From the NCBI GenBank assembly GCA_017860275.1, contig JAFNAQ010000004.1:62001-126000 (forward strand): a DNA stretch of 64,000 bases, read 5' to 3'. Shown in pieces: positions 53,563-62,129 of the stretch. Under the pieces are notes generated by a model. The model was given only the letters and a program-made list of their open reading frames with translations. It had not been told where the DNA came from and ran no database searches. Numbering within the stretch: the first letter of the stretch is position 1; each line of letters begins with the position of its first letter. The position numbers and the translations under genes were made by a program. Source of the stretch: Bacteroidota bacterium. GTDB lineage: Bacteria; Bacteroidota; Bacteroidia; Bacteroidales; P3.

Positions 53563-53618
53563 GGATTATAAATCCTAATAATAATAGAGAGCGGAAGTAT
53601 AAATACCGCTCGATTTTT
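53563..53618 (+). repeat. REP-like hairpin and terminator-like hairpin after the broken gene
   Basis: GGATTATAAATCC at 53563-53575 repeats the motif at 52738-52750, including the following TAATAAT. It is followed by GAGCGG (53589-53594) paired with CCGCTC (53606-53611) and a GATTTTT tract, a plausible terminator on the plus strand. The rest to 53725 contains an imperfect GTCCTAA repeat (about 53673-53685) and nothing coding. Confidence 0.6.
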
Positions 53619-53725
53619 CTGTGAGAGCTAATTGGGGATTACTAGGACTCTCCGAAGACAAGTTCTAAGGTGTCCTAACCTGTCCTAAGTTTTCGGTTTA
53701 TATATTATATAGTATAGTTTGGATT

Positions 53726-54280
53726 TTATAGTAGGCTTTCGATTACTTTTGGGAAGTGTTCGTATTCTAGGTGGTGGATTTTTTCGGCTATGTCTTCTGC
53801 GGTGTCGGTTGGGAGAACTTCGCATTTGGCTTGGAAGATTATTCCTCCGTCGTCGTAGTTTTCGTTTACATAATGTATGGTTATCCCTGTTTCTTTCTCC
53901 TTGTTGTCGACTACTGCCTGATGAACGAAGTGTCCATACATTCCTTTGCCTCCAAATTTTGGTAATAGGGCAGGGTGTATATTAATAATAGTATAGTTTT
54001 GTATTAGATTTTCTGGTACAAGCCATAGAAAGCCAGCCAATACTATTATGTCTATATCTCTTTTCTTTAGTTCCTCAAGTACGTTATTGGTATTATAGAA
54101 ATCGTTGCGAGAAAAGTAAATATCATCTATTCCAAGAGCTCTTGCCCTCTCTCTTACGTATGCATCTTTCTTATTTACAATTACTAATGATATTTCTACC
54201 TTGTCATTATCTTTGAAGTATTCAGCAATTCTTTGAACATTTGTTCCATTTCCTGAGGCAAAAAGGGCTAATTTTTTCAT
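53726..54280 (-). CDS. purN: Phosphoribosylglycinamide formyltransferase
   Basis: PurN transfers a formyl group from 10-formyltetrahydrofolate to GAR in purine synthesis. The 184-residue enzyme has the N-terminal LALFASGNGTNVQRI (phosphate loop), IDIIVLAGFLWLVP, INIHPALLPKFGGKGMYG (catalytic His with Asn before it) and GITIHYVNENYDDGGII with the conserved Asp. Length is normal. It is divergent from acpP and has its own TATTTTTG element upstream. Confidence 0.97.
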   Translation of the reverse strand: MKKLALFASGNGTNVQRIAEYFKDNDKVEISLVIVNKKDAYVRERARALGIDDIYFSRNDFYNTNNVLEELKKRDIDIIVLAGFLWLVPENLIQNYTIINIHPALLPKFGGKGMYGHFVHQAVVDNKEKETGITIHYVNENYDDGGIIFQAKCEVLPTDTAEDIAEKIHHLEYEHFPKVIESLL

Positions 54281-54303
54281 GAGTTTTCGTTTAAATCGTG
54301 GTG

Positions 54304-54311
54304 CAAAAATA
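54304..54311 (-). promoter_or_regulatory. -7 promoter element of purN
   Basis: On the minus strand TATTTTTG matches TAnnTTTG and lies 23 bases from the purN start codon. No -33 TTG was verified. Confidence 0.45.
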
Positions 54312-54502
54312 ATATTTATTCTTCGTTAATCTCTATCTTGGGATAAAAAACATCATAAATAGCCCTTTTGTTGACTCTCTTTTAGGCTTTAATTTTCAAT
54401 GAGATAACTCAAAGAGAGGTGATTTTAATATCTTTTTTTTTGTCTGAATACCAAAAAAGTCGTTTCTTTGCAGTCTATTTTAATTTTTAAAAACTTATAA
54501 TT

Positions 54503-54739
54503 ATGTCTGAAATTGCAACAAAAGTAGTAGCTATCGTAGTTGATAAGCTAGGTGTTGAAGAAAGTCAAGTTACTCCAGAAGCTAGTTTCACTAGTGATTT
54601 GGGTGCAGATTCATTAGACACAGTTGAATTGATCATGGAATTAGAAAAAGAATTCTCTGTTTCTATCCCAGATGATCAAGCAGAAAAGATTACAACTGTT
54701 GGTGATGCTATTGCATACATCGAAAACGCAACAAAATAA
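54503..54739 (+). CDS. acpP: Acyl carrier protein
   Basis: ACP carries the growing fatty acid on a phosphopantetheine arm. The 78 residues contain [18 protein letters not shown], whose Ser is the attachment site, and an acidic helical body ([21 protein letters not shown]). fabF follows after 12 bases, then rnc and lipA, the usual fatty-acid cluster layout. A degenerate -7 element TTTCTTTG (54463-54470) lies 32 bases upstream of the start. Confidence 0.98.
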   Translation: MSEIATKVVAIVVDKLGVEESQVTPEASFTSDLGADSLDTVELIMELEKEFSVSIPDDQAEKITTVGDAIAYIENATK

Positions 54740-54751
54740 TTTCATTTCACT

Positions 54752-56002
54752 ATGCAAATGAAGCGAGTTGTCGTAACAGGATTAGGTGCACTTACTCCAA
54801 TTGGACTAAATATCCCAGATTACTGGGAAGGTTTAGTTAATGGAGTGAGTGGCGCTGCTCCTATAACCTATTTTGATCCAGAAAAAGCAAAGACAAGATT
54901 TGCTTGTGAATTGAAAGGTTTTGATGGGAGTCAATATTTCGATAGAAAAGAAATAAAGAAATATGATAAGTTTGCTCAATACGGTATCGTTTGTGCAGAC
55001 CAAGCTATATTAGATTCAGGTGCAGACTTCAATACTCTTAATAAAGATAGAATTGGAGTTATTTGGGCATCAGGTATTGGCGGAATTGGAACATTCCAAA
55101 ATGAGGTTAGAGATTTTATTTTAGGAGATGGCACCCTTCGTTTCTCTCCTTTCTTTATCCCTAAGATGATTGTTGATATCTGTGCTGGTCACATTTCAAT
55201 TAAGCATGACTTAAGAGGACCAAACTTTGCAACCGTTTCTGCATGTGCTTCATCGGCTAATGCAATTGCTGATGCTGCTCTATATATCAAAACAGGTAAA
55301 TCAGATATGATTATCTGTGGAGGTTCAGAGGCTGGTGTTGTTGAGTCGAGTGTTGGAGGTTTTGGCTCTATGCAAGCTCTTTCAACTAGAAATGATGATC
55401 CATCGACAGCTTCTCGTCCTTTCGACAAAGACAGAGATGGTTTTGTGATTGGAGAAGGAGCAGGTGCAATTGTCCTTGAAGAAATGGAACATGCCTTAGC
55501 TAGAGGAGCAAAGATATATGCAGAGCTTGTTGGTTCTGGGTTAACTGCTGATGCATACCATATGACTGCAACACATCCTGAGGGACGTGGTGCTATGATG
55601 GCTATGAAGCTTGCTTTGGAAGAGGCAGGACTTGAATTAACATCGGTAGATCATATCAATACACATGGTACTTCTACTCCAATAGGTGATATTTCAGAGC
55701 CCAAGGCTATTGCTTCTTTGTTTGGAGATCATGCAAAGAAAATCAATATTAACTCAACTAAGTCTATGACAGGTCACTTGTTAGGTGCTGCCGGAGCTAT
55801 TGAGATTATTGCTACTATTCTTTCTATGCAACATAATATTGTTCCACCTACAATTAACCACTTTACTGATGATCCTGAAATTCCAGAATTGAATTTCACA
55901 TTCAATAAGGCTCAAGTGAGAGAAATCAATGTTGCTCTAAGTAATACATTTGGTTTCGGTGGGCATAATGCTTGTATTGCTTTGAAAAAGTTTGTAAAAT
56001 AA
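54752..56002 (+). CDS. fabF: 3-oxoacyl-ACP synthase II
   Basis: FabF elongates acyl-ACP with malonyl-ACP. The 416 residues start MQMKRVVVTGLGALTPIGLN, matching the usual length of the family N-terminus, so the first ATG is kept. Catalytic residues are the Cys in VSACASSANAIADA, and His in NTHGTSTPIGD and KSMTGHLLGAAGA. The Gly-rich C-terminal loop SNTFGFGGHNACI is present. It lies 12 bases after acpP and 3 bases before rnc. Confidence 0.98.
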   Translation: MQMKRVVVTGLGALTPIGLNIPDYWEGLVNGVSGAAPITYFDPEKAKTRFACELKGFDGSQYFDRKEIKKYDKFAQYGIVCADQAILDSGADFNTLNKDRIGVIWASGIGGIGTFQNEVRDFILGDGTLRFSPFFIPKMIVDICAGHISIKHDLRGPNFATVSACASSANAIADAALYIKTGKSDMIICGGSEAGVVESSVGGFGSMQALSTRNDDPSTASRPFDKDRDGFVIGEGAGAIVLEEMEHALARGAKIYAELVGSGLTADAYHMTATHPEGRGAMMAMKLALEEAGLELTSVDHINTHGTSTPIGDISEPKAIASLFGDHAKKININSTKSMTGHLLGAAGAIEIIATILSMQHNIVPPTINHFTDDPEIPELNFTFNKAQVREINVALSNTFGFGGHNACIALKKFVK

Positions 56003-56005
56003 GAA

Positions 56006-56749
56006 ATGTTAGACTTTGCTTATAGTTTAAGAAACTTATTTTCAAAAAAAGATAAAGAACTAAAACTGTTTCTTAAAAATATTCTTGGGTGCAAACCCAA
56101 GAATATTTCTGTTTATAGGCTTGCCCTAATTCATAAGTCTTTTATCCATAAAGATGGCAAGGGAAATAAGATGAATAATGAGAGGTTGGAATACTTGGGC
56201 GACACAGTTCTGAGTACAATTGTCGGAGATTATTTATTTAAAAAATACCCATATCAAGGAGAGGGTTTTTTAACCGAGATGCGTTCAAAGATAGTATCTC
56301 GAGCTTCTCTAAATAAACTTGCTCATAAAATAGGTTTATCTAATCATATTAAGTACTCAAAAGACAATTTCAGCCAATTTCTATCAATGGATGGAGATGC
56401 CTTTGAGGCAATTGTTGGTGCTATGTATTTAGATAAGGGCTATGATTTTACTTATAATGTAATAGCAAAGAAGATTTTTTCTATTTATTTAGATATAGAT
56501 ACATTGGAGAAGACCGATTGGAATTATAAGAGCAAAATTATCGATTGGGGACAAAAGACTAAACAAAAGATATCGTTTCAAGTAGTGGAGACTATAGAGA
56601 CATATTCTAGAAAACAATATAAGGTTCAAGTATTTATTGATGAGGTTGGGAGTGAGACTGCAATTGACTTTTCTATTAAGGCTGCAGAACAACTAGCCGC
56701 AGAGAAGACATTTAAGAAACTACAACAAGAAAACATAATCAATGAATAA
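56006..56749 (+). CDS. rnc: Ribonuclease III
   Basis: RNase III cuts double-stranded RNA, including rRNA precursors. The 247 residues have the catalytic signature NERLEYLGDTVLSTIVGDYLF and a second acidic site GDAFEAIVGAMYLDKGY, followed by a double-stranded-RNA-binding domain (about residues 170-245, DWKTK-like DWGQKTKQKISFQVVE to AAEQLAAEKTFKKLQ). It begins 3 bases after fabF, a common pairing, and overlaps lipA by 8 bases. Confidence 0.97.
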   Translation: MLDFAYSLRNLFSKKDKELKLFLKNILGCKPKNISVYRLALIHKSFIHKDGKGNKMNNERLEYLGDTVLSTIVGDYLFKKYPYQGEGFLTEMRSKIVSRASLNKLAHKIGLSNHIKYSKDNFSQFLSMDGDAFEAIVGAMYLDKGYDFTYNVIAKKIFSIYLDIDTLEKTDWNYKSKIIDWGQKTKQKISFQVVETIETYSRKQYKVQVFIDEVGSETAIDFSIKAAEQLAAEKTFKKLQQENIINE

Positions 56750-57608
56750 TCCTCAGAGAAAACCATCATGGCTCAAAATTAAACTTCAGACAGGGGAAAA
56801 CTACCCAAAGGTAAAGAAAATTGTTGAGCTAAATCAATTACATACTATTTGTTCATCAGGCAAATGCCCTAATATTGGGGAGTGTTGGAGTAAGGGTACA
56901 GCTACCTTTATGATTGCTGGAGATATTTGCACAAGAAGTTGCAAGTTTTGTGCAACTCAAACTGGAAAACCACTTCCCTTAGATAAGGATGAACCAAAGA
57001 AGATAGCTAATAGTGTTAAACTAATGGAGCTTAAACACTGCGTCATTACATCAGTTGATAGAGACGATTTGGAGGATAAGGGAGCAAATCATTGGGCAGA
57101 AACTATTAGAGAGATTAGAGCATTAAATCCAAATACTATTATTGAGGTTTTGATTCCAGATTTTGATGCAAGAGAAGATCTATTAAAAATTGTCTTTGAT
57201 GCTGAGCCAGATATTCTTGGTCATAATATGGAGACAGTTAAAAGGCTATCTAATGAAGTTCGCTCACGAGCAAAATATGAGTTAAGTCTAGATGTCCTTA
57301 AACAATCTTCTCAGAGAGGACTAATTTCTAAGTCAGGAATTATGGTTGGTATTGGAGAGACAGAAGAAGAGGTCATTGAGCTTATGAAAGATCTTAGAGA
57401 AGTTGACTGTAAGTTATTTACTATAGGTCAATACCTTCAGCCAACAAAGCAAAATTTAGATTTAGTAGAATATATAAATCCAGAACAATTTGCTAAATAC
57501 AAAAAAAATGGGCTTGAACTAGGGTTCGATAATATTGAATCTGGCCCACTTGTACGTTCATCATATATGGCAGAGAAGACATTTATAGAGTCAAAAATAT
57601 GTAGGTAG
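56742..57608 (+). CDS. lipA: Lipoyl synthase
   Basis: LipA inserts two sulfur atoms into protein-bound octanoate by radical SAM chemistry. The 288 residues carry the auxiliary cluster Cys in CSSGKCPNIGECW and the radical SAM CxxxCxxC in CTRSCKFCA. ERVITSVDRDDL-like CVITSVDRDDLEDKGA, SLDVL and LVRSSYMAEKTF (with the C-terminal Arg-Ser-Ser motif) complete the family. It overlaps rnc by 8 bases. An AT-rich terminator follows, so the sulfur-handling operon downstream is separately transcribed. Confidence 0.97.
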   Translation: MNNPQRKPSWLKIKLQTGENYPKVKKIVELNQLHTICSSGKCPNIGECWSKGTATFMIAGDICTRSCKFCATQTGKPLPLDKDEPKKIANSVKLMELKHCVITSVDRDDLEDKGANHWAETIREIRALNPNTIIEVLIPDFDAREDLLKIVFDAEPDILGHNMETVKRLSNEVRSRAKYELSLDVLKQSSQRGLISKSGIMVGIGETEEEVIELMKDLREVDCKLFTIGQYLQPTKQNLDLVEYINPEQFAKYKKNGLELGFDNIESGPLVRSSYMAEKTFIESKICR

Positions 57609-57655
57609 GAAAATATCAGGTATTTTCCTCTGAATTAGAGCGAAATTTATTGCAT

Positions 57656-57702
57656 GGTTTATTATTGATTATCAGATAATTAATAATAAACCATATTTTT
57701 TT
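57656..57702 (+). terminator. AT-rich intrinsic terminator after lipA
   Basis: A 17-bp stem starting at 57656 (GGTTTATTATTGATTAT) pairs with its complement at 57676-57692 with one G-T, loop CAG, followed by AT and a T run. A smaller hairpin (57607-57629) lies just after the lipA stop. Confidence 0.75.
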
Positions 57703-57713
57703 CTATAAAAATA

Positions 57714-57766
57714 TTTGTTCCATCGGAAAATATATAATACATTTGCAGTAAATTTCCAACGGAAAA
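57714..57766 (+). promoter_or_regulatory. Promoter and two operator-like palindromes of the sulfur operon
   Basis: TTTG (57714-57717), a 20-base spacer and TACATTTG (57738-57745) form a good Bacteroidetes promoter. TTCCATCGGAA (57718-57728) fills the spacer next to the -33 element, and TTTCCAACGGAAA (57753-57765) lies just downstream of the expected start site; centres are 36 bp apart. A further GGAAAA half-site follows at 57777. The layout fits repression, probably by the MarR protein encoded in the operon, which is inference. Confidence 0.65.
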
Positions 57767-57809
57767 TAAAGAGAGCGGAAAATAAACTAATATAATAAAG
57801 ATATAAATT

Positions 57810-60257
57810 ATGAAACATGTTATAGTTGGTGGAGTTGCAGGAGGAGCAACAGCAGCAGCAAGAATAAGAAGAGCGGATGAATTTGCTGAAATAGTTTTAC
57901 TTGAGAAGGGTAAATATATTTCTTATGCAAATTGCGGACTACCTTATTATATAGGTGGAGAAATTTCGGAAAGAGAGAAGTTGTTTCTTCAAACGCCTCA
58001 ATCCTTTGGAGGAAGATTCAATATTGATGTTAGAGTCGAAAATGAAGTAATAAGTATAGATAAGGACAAGAAAGAAATTACAATTCGTAGGGCAGATAGT
58101 AGTATATATAATGAATCGTATGATAAATTATTACTTTCTCCAGGTGCTTCGCCAATACGCCCATCAATAAAAGGAATTGATTCTGAAGGAATTTTTACTC
58201 TGAGAAATGTCTCAGATACAGATAAGATTAAAAATTATATTATTGGACGAAATGTAAAGAATGCAGTAGTTGTTGGAGCAGGGTTTATTGGATTAGAGAT
58301 GGCAGAGAATCTACATCATTTAGGTGCAGAAGTCTCAATTGTGGAAATGGGTAACCAAGTTATGGCTCCAATCGATTTTTCTATGGCAGCTCAAGTACAT
58401 CAACATCTTATTCAAAAAGGCGTAAGGTTATTCCTAGAACAAGGCGCCGAAAGATTTGAACGTAGAGGAGATAATATTGATGTTTATCTTAGTAATGGAG
58501 AAGTAATCACAACAAATATTGTTATACTTTCTATAGGAGTTAGACCAGAAACCTCACTTGCTCAAAGTGCAGGAATTAGGATTGGGGAAATAGGTGGTAT
58601 ATGGGTTGATGAATTCTTACAAACATCTGTTGAAGATATTTATGCTGTTGGTGATGCTATTGAGTTTCCTCATCCAATTACAGGCAAACCTTGGTTAAAC
58701 TATTTAGCAAATCCTGCAAACCGTCAAGGAAGGATTGTTGCCGATAATATGATTTTTGGGAATAAGTACAAATATGAAGGAGCTATTGGAACATCAATAG
58801 CAAAGGTATTTGACCTAACAGTTGCATCGACTGGTTTAGCTGCAAAGAAATTAAAACAATTGGGAATTTGCTATCAAAGTTCTACAACACATTCAAATTC
58901 TCATGCAGGTTATTATCCAAATGCACTTCCGTTGACTATTAAGTTAATGTTTGAACCTAAGGATGGAAGAATTTTAGGAGCTTCATCTGTAGGATATGAT
59001 GGAGTTGATAAGAGAATAGATCAGATTGCCTTATTAATAAAAAAAGGTGGCACTATTTATGATTTAATAGAGATTGAACATGCTTATGCACCTCCATTCT
59101 CATCGGCAAAAGACCCACTAGCAATTGCTGGATATGTTGCTTCAAATATTATTTCAGGTATTATGCCGATTTCAACTTGGAGAGAGATTAAGGAATTAAA
59201 TAGAGATGAGGCTTATATTCTTGACGTGAGAACAAAGGCAGAGTATGATATGGGAGCTATTTCAGGAGCAGTAAACATTCCTGTTGATGATTTAAGAGAA
59301 AGGATTAATGAAGTACCTATGAATAAGACTATACATATATATTGTCAGATTGGGCTTAGAGGATATTTGGCCTCAAAAATATTACTTCAAAGAGGCTATA
59401 AGGATGTTAAAAATCTTTCAGGGGGCTACAAGACTTATTCAGTAGCAACTGCTCCAATAAGTAGAATTGAGCCAAAGATAATAAAAGAAGATAGCAAAGA
59501 TTTGGATGAGCAAAATATGAAGACAGAGATAAAAACTCTTAGAGTAGATGCTTGTGGTTTGCAATGCCCAGGTCCAATTATGAAACTAAAGAAAGGTATT
59601 GATGATATTTCTGAGGGCAGTAGAATCGAAATACTTTCAACCGATGCTGGGTTTGCACGTGATGCACAAGCTTGGTGTAATAGCACAGGAAATGAACTAA
59701 TATCCTCAACTTCTGATAAGGGAATATATAATGTTGTAATTGAAAAGGGTTCGAAAAATTGTAATATTGTAAAGACGACTTGCGAGGATAGAGGAAAGAC
59801 CTTTGTTGTATTTAGTGATGATTTAGATAAGGCACTTGCTTCGATGGTTCTTGCTAATGGAGCTGCTGCAACAGGAGAAAAAGTAACAATATTCTTTACA
59901 TTTTGGGGATTAAATATTATCAAGAAAATAGATAAACCTAGTGTTGAGAAAGATTTCTTTGGAAGAATGTTCTCAATTTTAATGCCATCTAACTCTCTAA
60001 AATTAAAGCTATCTAAGATGTCAATGTTTGGAATAGGGGATAGAATGATGAGGCATCTTATGAAAAAGAAACATGTTGATTCTTTAGAATCTCTAAGAGC
60101 TCAAGCCTTAGAGAATGGAGTGGAGTTTATTGCTTGTCAAATGTCTATGGATCTAATGGGTATAAATAAAGAAGAGTTATTAGACCAAGTTACAATTGGA
60201 GGAGTGGCTACATATATGGAAAGAGCAGATAAGTCAAATGTCAATCTTTTTATCTAA
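57810..60257 (+). CDS. CoA-disulfide-reductase-like FAD oxidoreductase fused to rhodanese, TusA and DsrE-like domains
   Basis: This 815-residue protein probably handles persulfides or polysulfides in the cytoplasm. Residues 1 to about 450 are a NADH-dependent FAD oxidoreductase (GGVAGGATAAARIRR; redox Cys42 in SYANCGLPYYIGG; VGAGFIGLEMAENLHHLGAEV). About 460-555 is a rhodanese domain with Cys512 in YCQIGLRGY. About 575-650 is a TusA domain with DACGLQCPGPIMKLKKG (Cys582 and Cys586). About 665-815 is a DsrE-like domain with Cys776 in IACQMSMDLMGI. All four candidate sulfur-carrying cysteines are present. It leads an operon with a methyltransferase, thioredoxin, MarR regulator and rhodanese. 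Confidence 0.93.
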   Translation: MKHVIVGGVAGGATAAARIRRADEFAEIVLLEKGKYISYANCGLPYYIGGEISEREKLFLQTPQSFGGRFNIDVRVENEVISIDKDKKEITIRRADSSIYNESYDKLLLSPGASPIRPSIKGIDSEGIFTLRNVSDTDKIKNYIIGRNVKNAVVVGAGFIGLEMAENLHHLGAEVSIVEMGNQVMAPIDFSMAAQVHQHLIQKGVRLFLEQGAERFERRGDNIDVYLSNGEVITTNIVILSIGVRPETSLAQSAGIRIGEIGGIWVDEFLQTSVEDIYAVGDAIEFPHPITGKPWLNYLANPANRQGRIVADNMIFGNKYKYEGAIGTSIAKVFDLTVASTGLAAKKLKQLGICYQSSTTHSNSHAGYYPNALPLTIKLMFEPKDGRILGASSVGYDGVDKRIDQIALLIKKGGTIYDLIEIEHAYAPPFSSAKDPLAIAGYVASNIISGIMPISTWREIKELNRDEAYILDVRTKAEYDMGAISGAVNIPVDDLRERINEVPMNKTIHIYCQIGLRGYLASKILLQRGYKDVKNLSGGYKTYSVATAPISRIEPKIIKEDSKDLDEQNMKTEIKTLRVDACGLQCPGPIMKLKKGIDDISEGSRIEILSTDAGFARDAQAWCNSTGNELISSTSDKGIYNVVIEKGSKNCNIVKTTCEDRGKTFVVFSDDLDKALASMVLANGAAATGEKVTIFFTFWGLNIIKKIDKPSVEKDFFGRMFSILMPSNSLKLKLSKMSMFGIGDRMMRHLMKKKHVDSLESLRAQALENGVEFIACQMSMDLMGINKEELLDQVTIGGVATYMERADKSNVNLFI

Positions 60258-60263
60258 TTAAAT

Positions 60264-60857
60264 ATGTCAGATAATTTTGAACAAAAGGCTAAGACTTGGG
60301 ATAATCCAATGCAAGTGGAGTTGACAAAGAGATTTGTTGAAAGAATTTGTGAAAGCATATTCTTATACAAAGAGGATAAAATTGCAGAGATAGGATGTGG
60401 AACTGGATTGGTAGGATTACAAATAGCTCCTATAGTTGAAGAGTTATATATGATTGATAATTCTCCTTCAATGCTCAATGTTTTGAGAGAGAAATTATCA
60501 AACTCTAATCTGACAAACGTCCAAATCGTAGAGAGTGAGTTTGAAGAGACAAATCTTAATGACCTAAGTGGTGTGATAAGTTTTTTGACGCTTCATCATA
60601 TAGACTATGTACCAGAGTTTATTGATGTAATGAAAGACAAACTAAAAGATAATGGGTTTATTGCAATTGGGGATTTGATAAGTGAAGATGGTTCATTTCA
60701 TGGAGAAACAAAGGTTCCATATAATGGATTTGATATTGAAATATTATCAACTATATTAGAGCAAAAAGGATTCGTTATTTTAAGGGAAAGTATATACGAT
60801 ATAATAGAAAAAAATGATAAGAAATATCCAGTATTTTTAATAATAGCACAAAAATGA
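60264..60857 (+). CDS. Class I SAM-dependent methyltransferase
   Basis: This 197-residue methyltransferase has the SAM-binding sequence IAEIGCGTGLVGLQIAPIVE and MIDNSPSMLNVL, followed by ISFLTLHHIDYVPEFIDVM and GFIAIGDLISEDGSFHG. The substrate is not known. Its place between the CoA-disulfide-reductase fusion and a thioredoxin suggests methylation of a thiol or sulfide, but that rests on context only. It lies 6 bases after the fusion gene and overlaps the thioredoxin gene by 4 bases. Confidence 0.85.
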   Translation: MSDNFEQKAKTWDNPMQVELTKRFVERICESIFLYKEDKIAEIGCGTGLVGLQIAPIVEELYMIDNSPSMLNVLREKLSNSNLTNVQIVESEFEETNLNDLSGVISFLTLHHIDYVPEFIDVMKDKLKDNGFIAIGDLISEDGSFHGETKVPYNGFDIEILSTILEQKGFVILRESIYDIIEKNDKKYPVFLIIAQK

Positions 60858-61336
60858 AGAAAATAATAATTTTAGGATTAATGCTTGGAGCAACATCTAT
60901 GTTTGCTTCTTGCGAGAATAAAAATAAAGATTTAGAAACAAAAATTGAAAAAATAAGTAAAAAGGAAAGTAAAATGAAAACAATACATTTAACAAAAGAA
61001 GAGTTCTTAAAGAAAGTAGTTAACTATGAGGCTAACCCAACAGAGTGGAAATATCTAGGGGATAAGCCTGCAATTATTGACTTTTATGCATCTTGGTGTG
61101 GTCCATGCAAAACAATAGCTCCAATACTTGAGGAATTGGCAGGGGAATATGAAGGAGAAATCTATATCTATAAGATAGATACAGAAAAGGAACAAGAACT
61201 AGCAGCAGCATTTGGAATTCGTTCAATACCAACATTAATATTTGCTCCAATGAATGAGCAACCTCAATTAATTCAAGGGGCAATGCCAAAGAGTGAATTT
61301 AAAAAAGCAATCGATAGCGTATTATTAAAAAAATAG
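60854..61336 (+). CDS. Lipoprotein thioredoxin
   Basis: This 160-residue protein has a lipoprotein signal (MKKIIILGLMLGATSMFASC, lipid-modified Cys20), a Lys/Glu-rich linker and a thioredoxin domain with WCGPCK at residues 81-86. The Cys pair of that motif and the downstream SIPT cis-Pro region (RSIPTLIF) are intact, so it should be an active disulfide reductase anchored outside the inner membrane or in the envelope. The operon's other members act on sulfur, so it may reduce persulfides or disulfides delivered there. It overlaps the methyltransferase by 4 bases. Confidence 0.92.
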   Translation: MKKIIILGLMLGATSMFASCENKNKDLETKIEKISKKESKMKTIHLTKEEFLKKVVNYEANPTEWKYLGDKPAIIDFYASWCGPCKTIAPILEELAGEYEGEIYIYKIDTEKEQELAAAFGIRSIPTLIFAPMNEQPQLIQGAMPKSEFKKAIDSVLLKK

Positions 61337-61357
61337 TAATCATTTAAAAAGTAAATT

Positions 61358-61705
61358 ATGAAAACACTTTGTAAAATCAGAAACATGTATCGTTCTATTG
61401 CAGAATTTGAAATTAAATTTGAAAAAGAATTTGATATATGTCTAAATGCAGGTATGTTACTTTGTAGCTTAGAGGAAAAGAAAAAACTTTCTTCAGGAGA
61501 GATTGCAAAAGACCTAGGCTTAACCTATTCTAATACTTCAAAAGTAATTAAATCAATTGAAGAAAAGGGACTGATTAAGAGAAAATTAGGTAAGGACGAT
61601 AAGCGTCAAATGTATTTCACTCTAACAAAAGAGGGAGAGGATAAATTAAATAGTATAAGAATTAGTGATATTGAAATCCCAACAGAATTGATGGGGATAG
61701 TATAA
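61358..61705 (+). CDS. MarR-family winged-helix regulator
   Basis: This 115-residue DNA-binding protein has a winged-helix motif (SSGEIAKDLGLTYSNTSKVIKSIEEKGLIKRK, then DKRQMYFTLTKEGE), close to the MarR pattern. It has three Cys residues (5, 28 and 36), unusual for its size, which could sense thiols or persulfides; this is a hypothesis. Being inside the operon behind TTCC-N3-GGAA palindromes, it is the best candidate for the operator-binding repressor. It lies 21 bases after the thioredoxin and 38 bases before the rhodanese. Confidence 0.85.
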   Translation: MKTLCKIRNMYRSIAEFEIKFEKEFDICLNAGMLLCSLEEKKKLSSGEIAKDLGLTYSNTSKVIKSIEEKGLIKRKLGKDDKRQMYFTLTKEGEDKLNSIRISDIEIPTELMGIV

Positions 61706-61743
61706 TCTTACTAATTAAATACGAAAATAATTAGAGATGCAAT

Positions 61744-62052
61744 ATGCAAGTAAAGAATCAAAATAATGAAGAATTCGCTAAAACAATAACGCAGGAGTCT
61801 ATTCAATTAATTGATGTAAGAACAATTGAAGAATATTCAGAACTTCATATTCCTGGCTCAAAAAATATAGATGTTACAAATCATTTATTTGCCAGTAGAG
61901 TAGAGGAGTTGGATAAGACTAAACCAGTTGCAGTATATTGTAGAAGTGGACAAAGAAGCTCCATGGCTGCTGAATATTTAGCGTCAAAGGGATTCGAAGT
62001 ATATAATCTATCCACAGGGATGATGTTCTGGAACGGAGCAAGAACTAGATAG
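61744..62052 (+). CDS. Rhodanese-like single-domain protein
   Basis: This 102-residue protein is a minimal rhodanese domain: LIDVRTIEEYSELHIPGSKNI near the start and the active-site loop AVYCRSGQRSSMAAEYL with Cys66. Rhodaneses move sulfane sulfur from donors to thiol acceptors. The CRSGQRS loop is typical of single-domain sulfurtransferases. It is the last gene of the sulfur operon and is followed by a bidirectional terminator shared with the biotin-carrier gene. Confidence 0.93.
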   Translation: MQVKNQNNEEFAKTITQESIQLIDVRTIEEYSELHIPGSKNIDVTNHLFASRVEELDKTKPVAVYCRSGQRSSMAAEYLASKGFEVYNLSTGMMFWNGARTR

Positions 62053-62070
62053 TTTATATAATAGAATAAG

Positions 62071-62107
62071 AAAAGGCGATGTGAATTAAGTTTCAACATC
62101 GCCTTTT
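62071..62107. terminator. Bidirectional terminator between convergent operons
   Basis: AAAAGGCGATGT and ACATCGCCTTTT flank a 13-base loop, giving a 12-bp stem with A/T tracts at both ends. It can end both the plus-strand sulfur operon and the minus-strand carboxylase operon. Confidence 0.9.
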
Positions 62108-62129
62108 ATATTTTAGGACTAAGAAAGGA

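Noticed and set aside
53719-53985. Open frames on the plus strand opposite purN
   Set aside because: They are antisense to a well-supported purN with no recognisable product and no ribosome-binding context.
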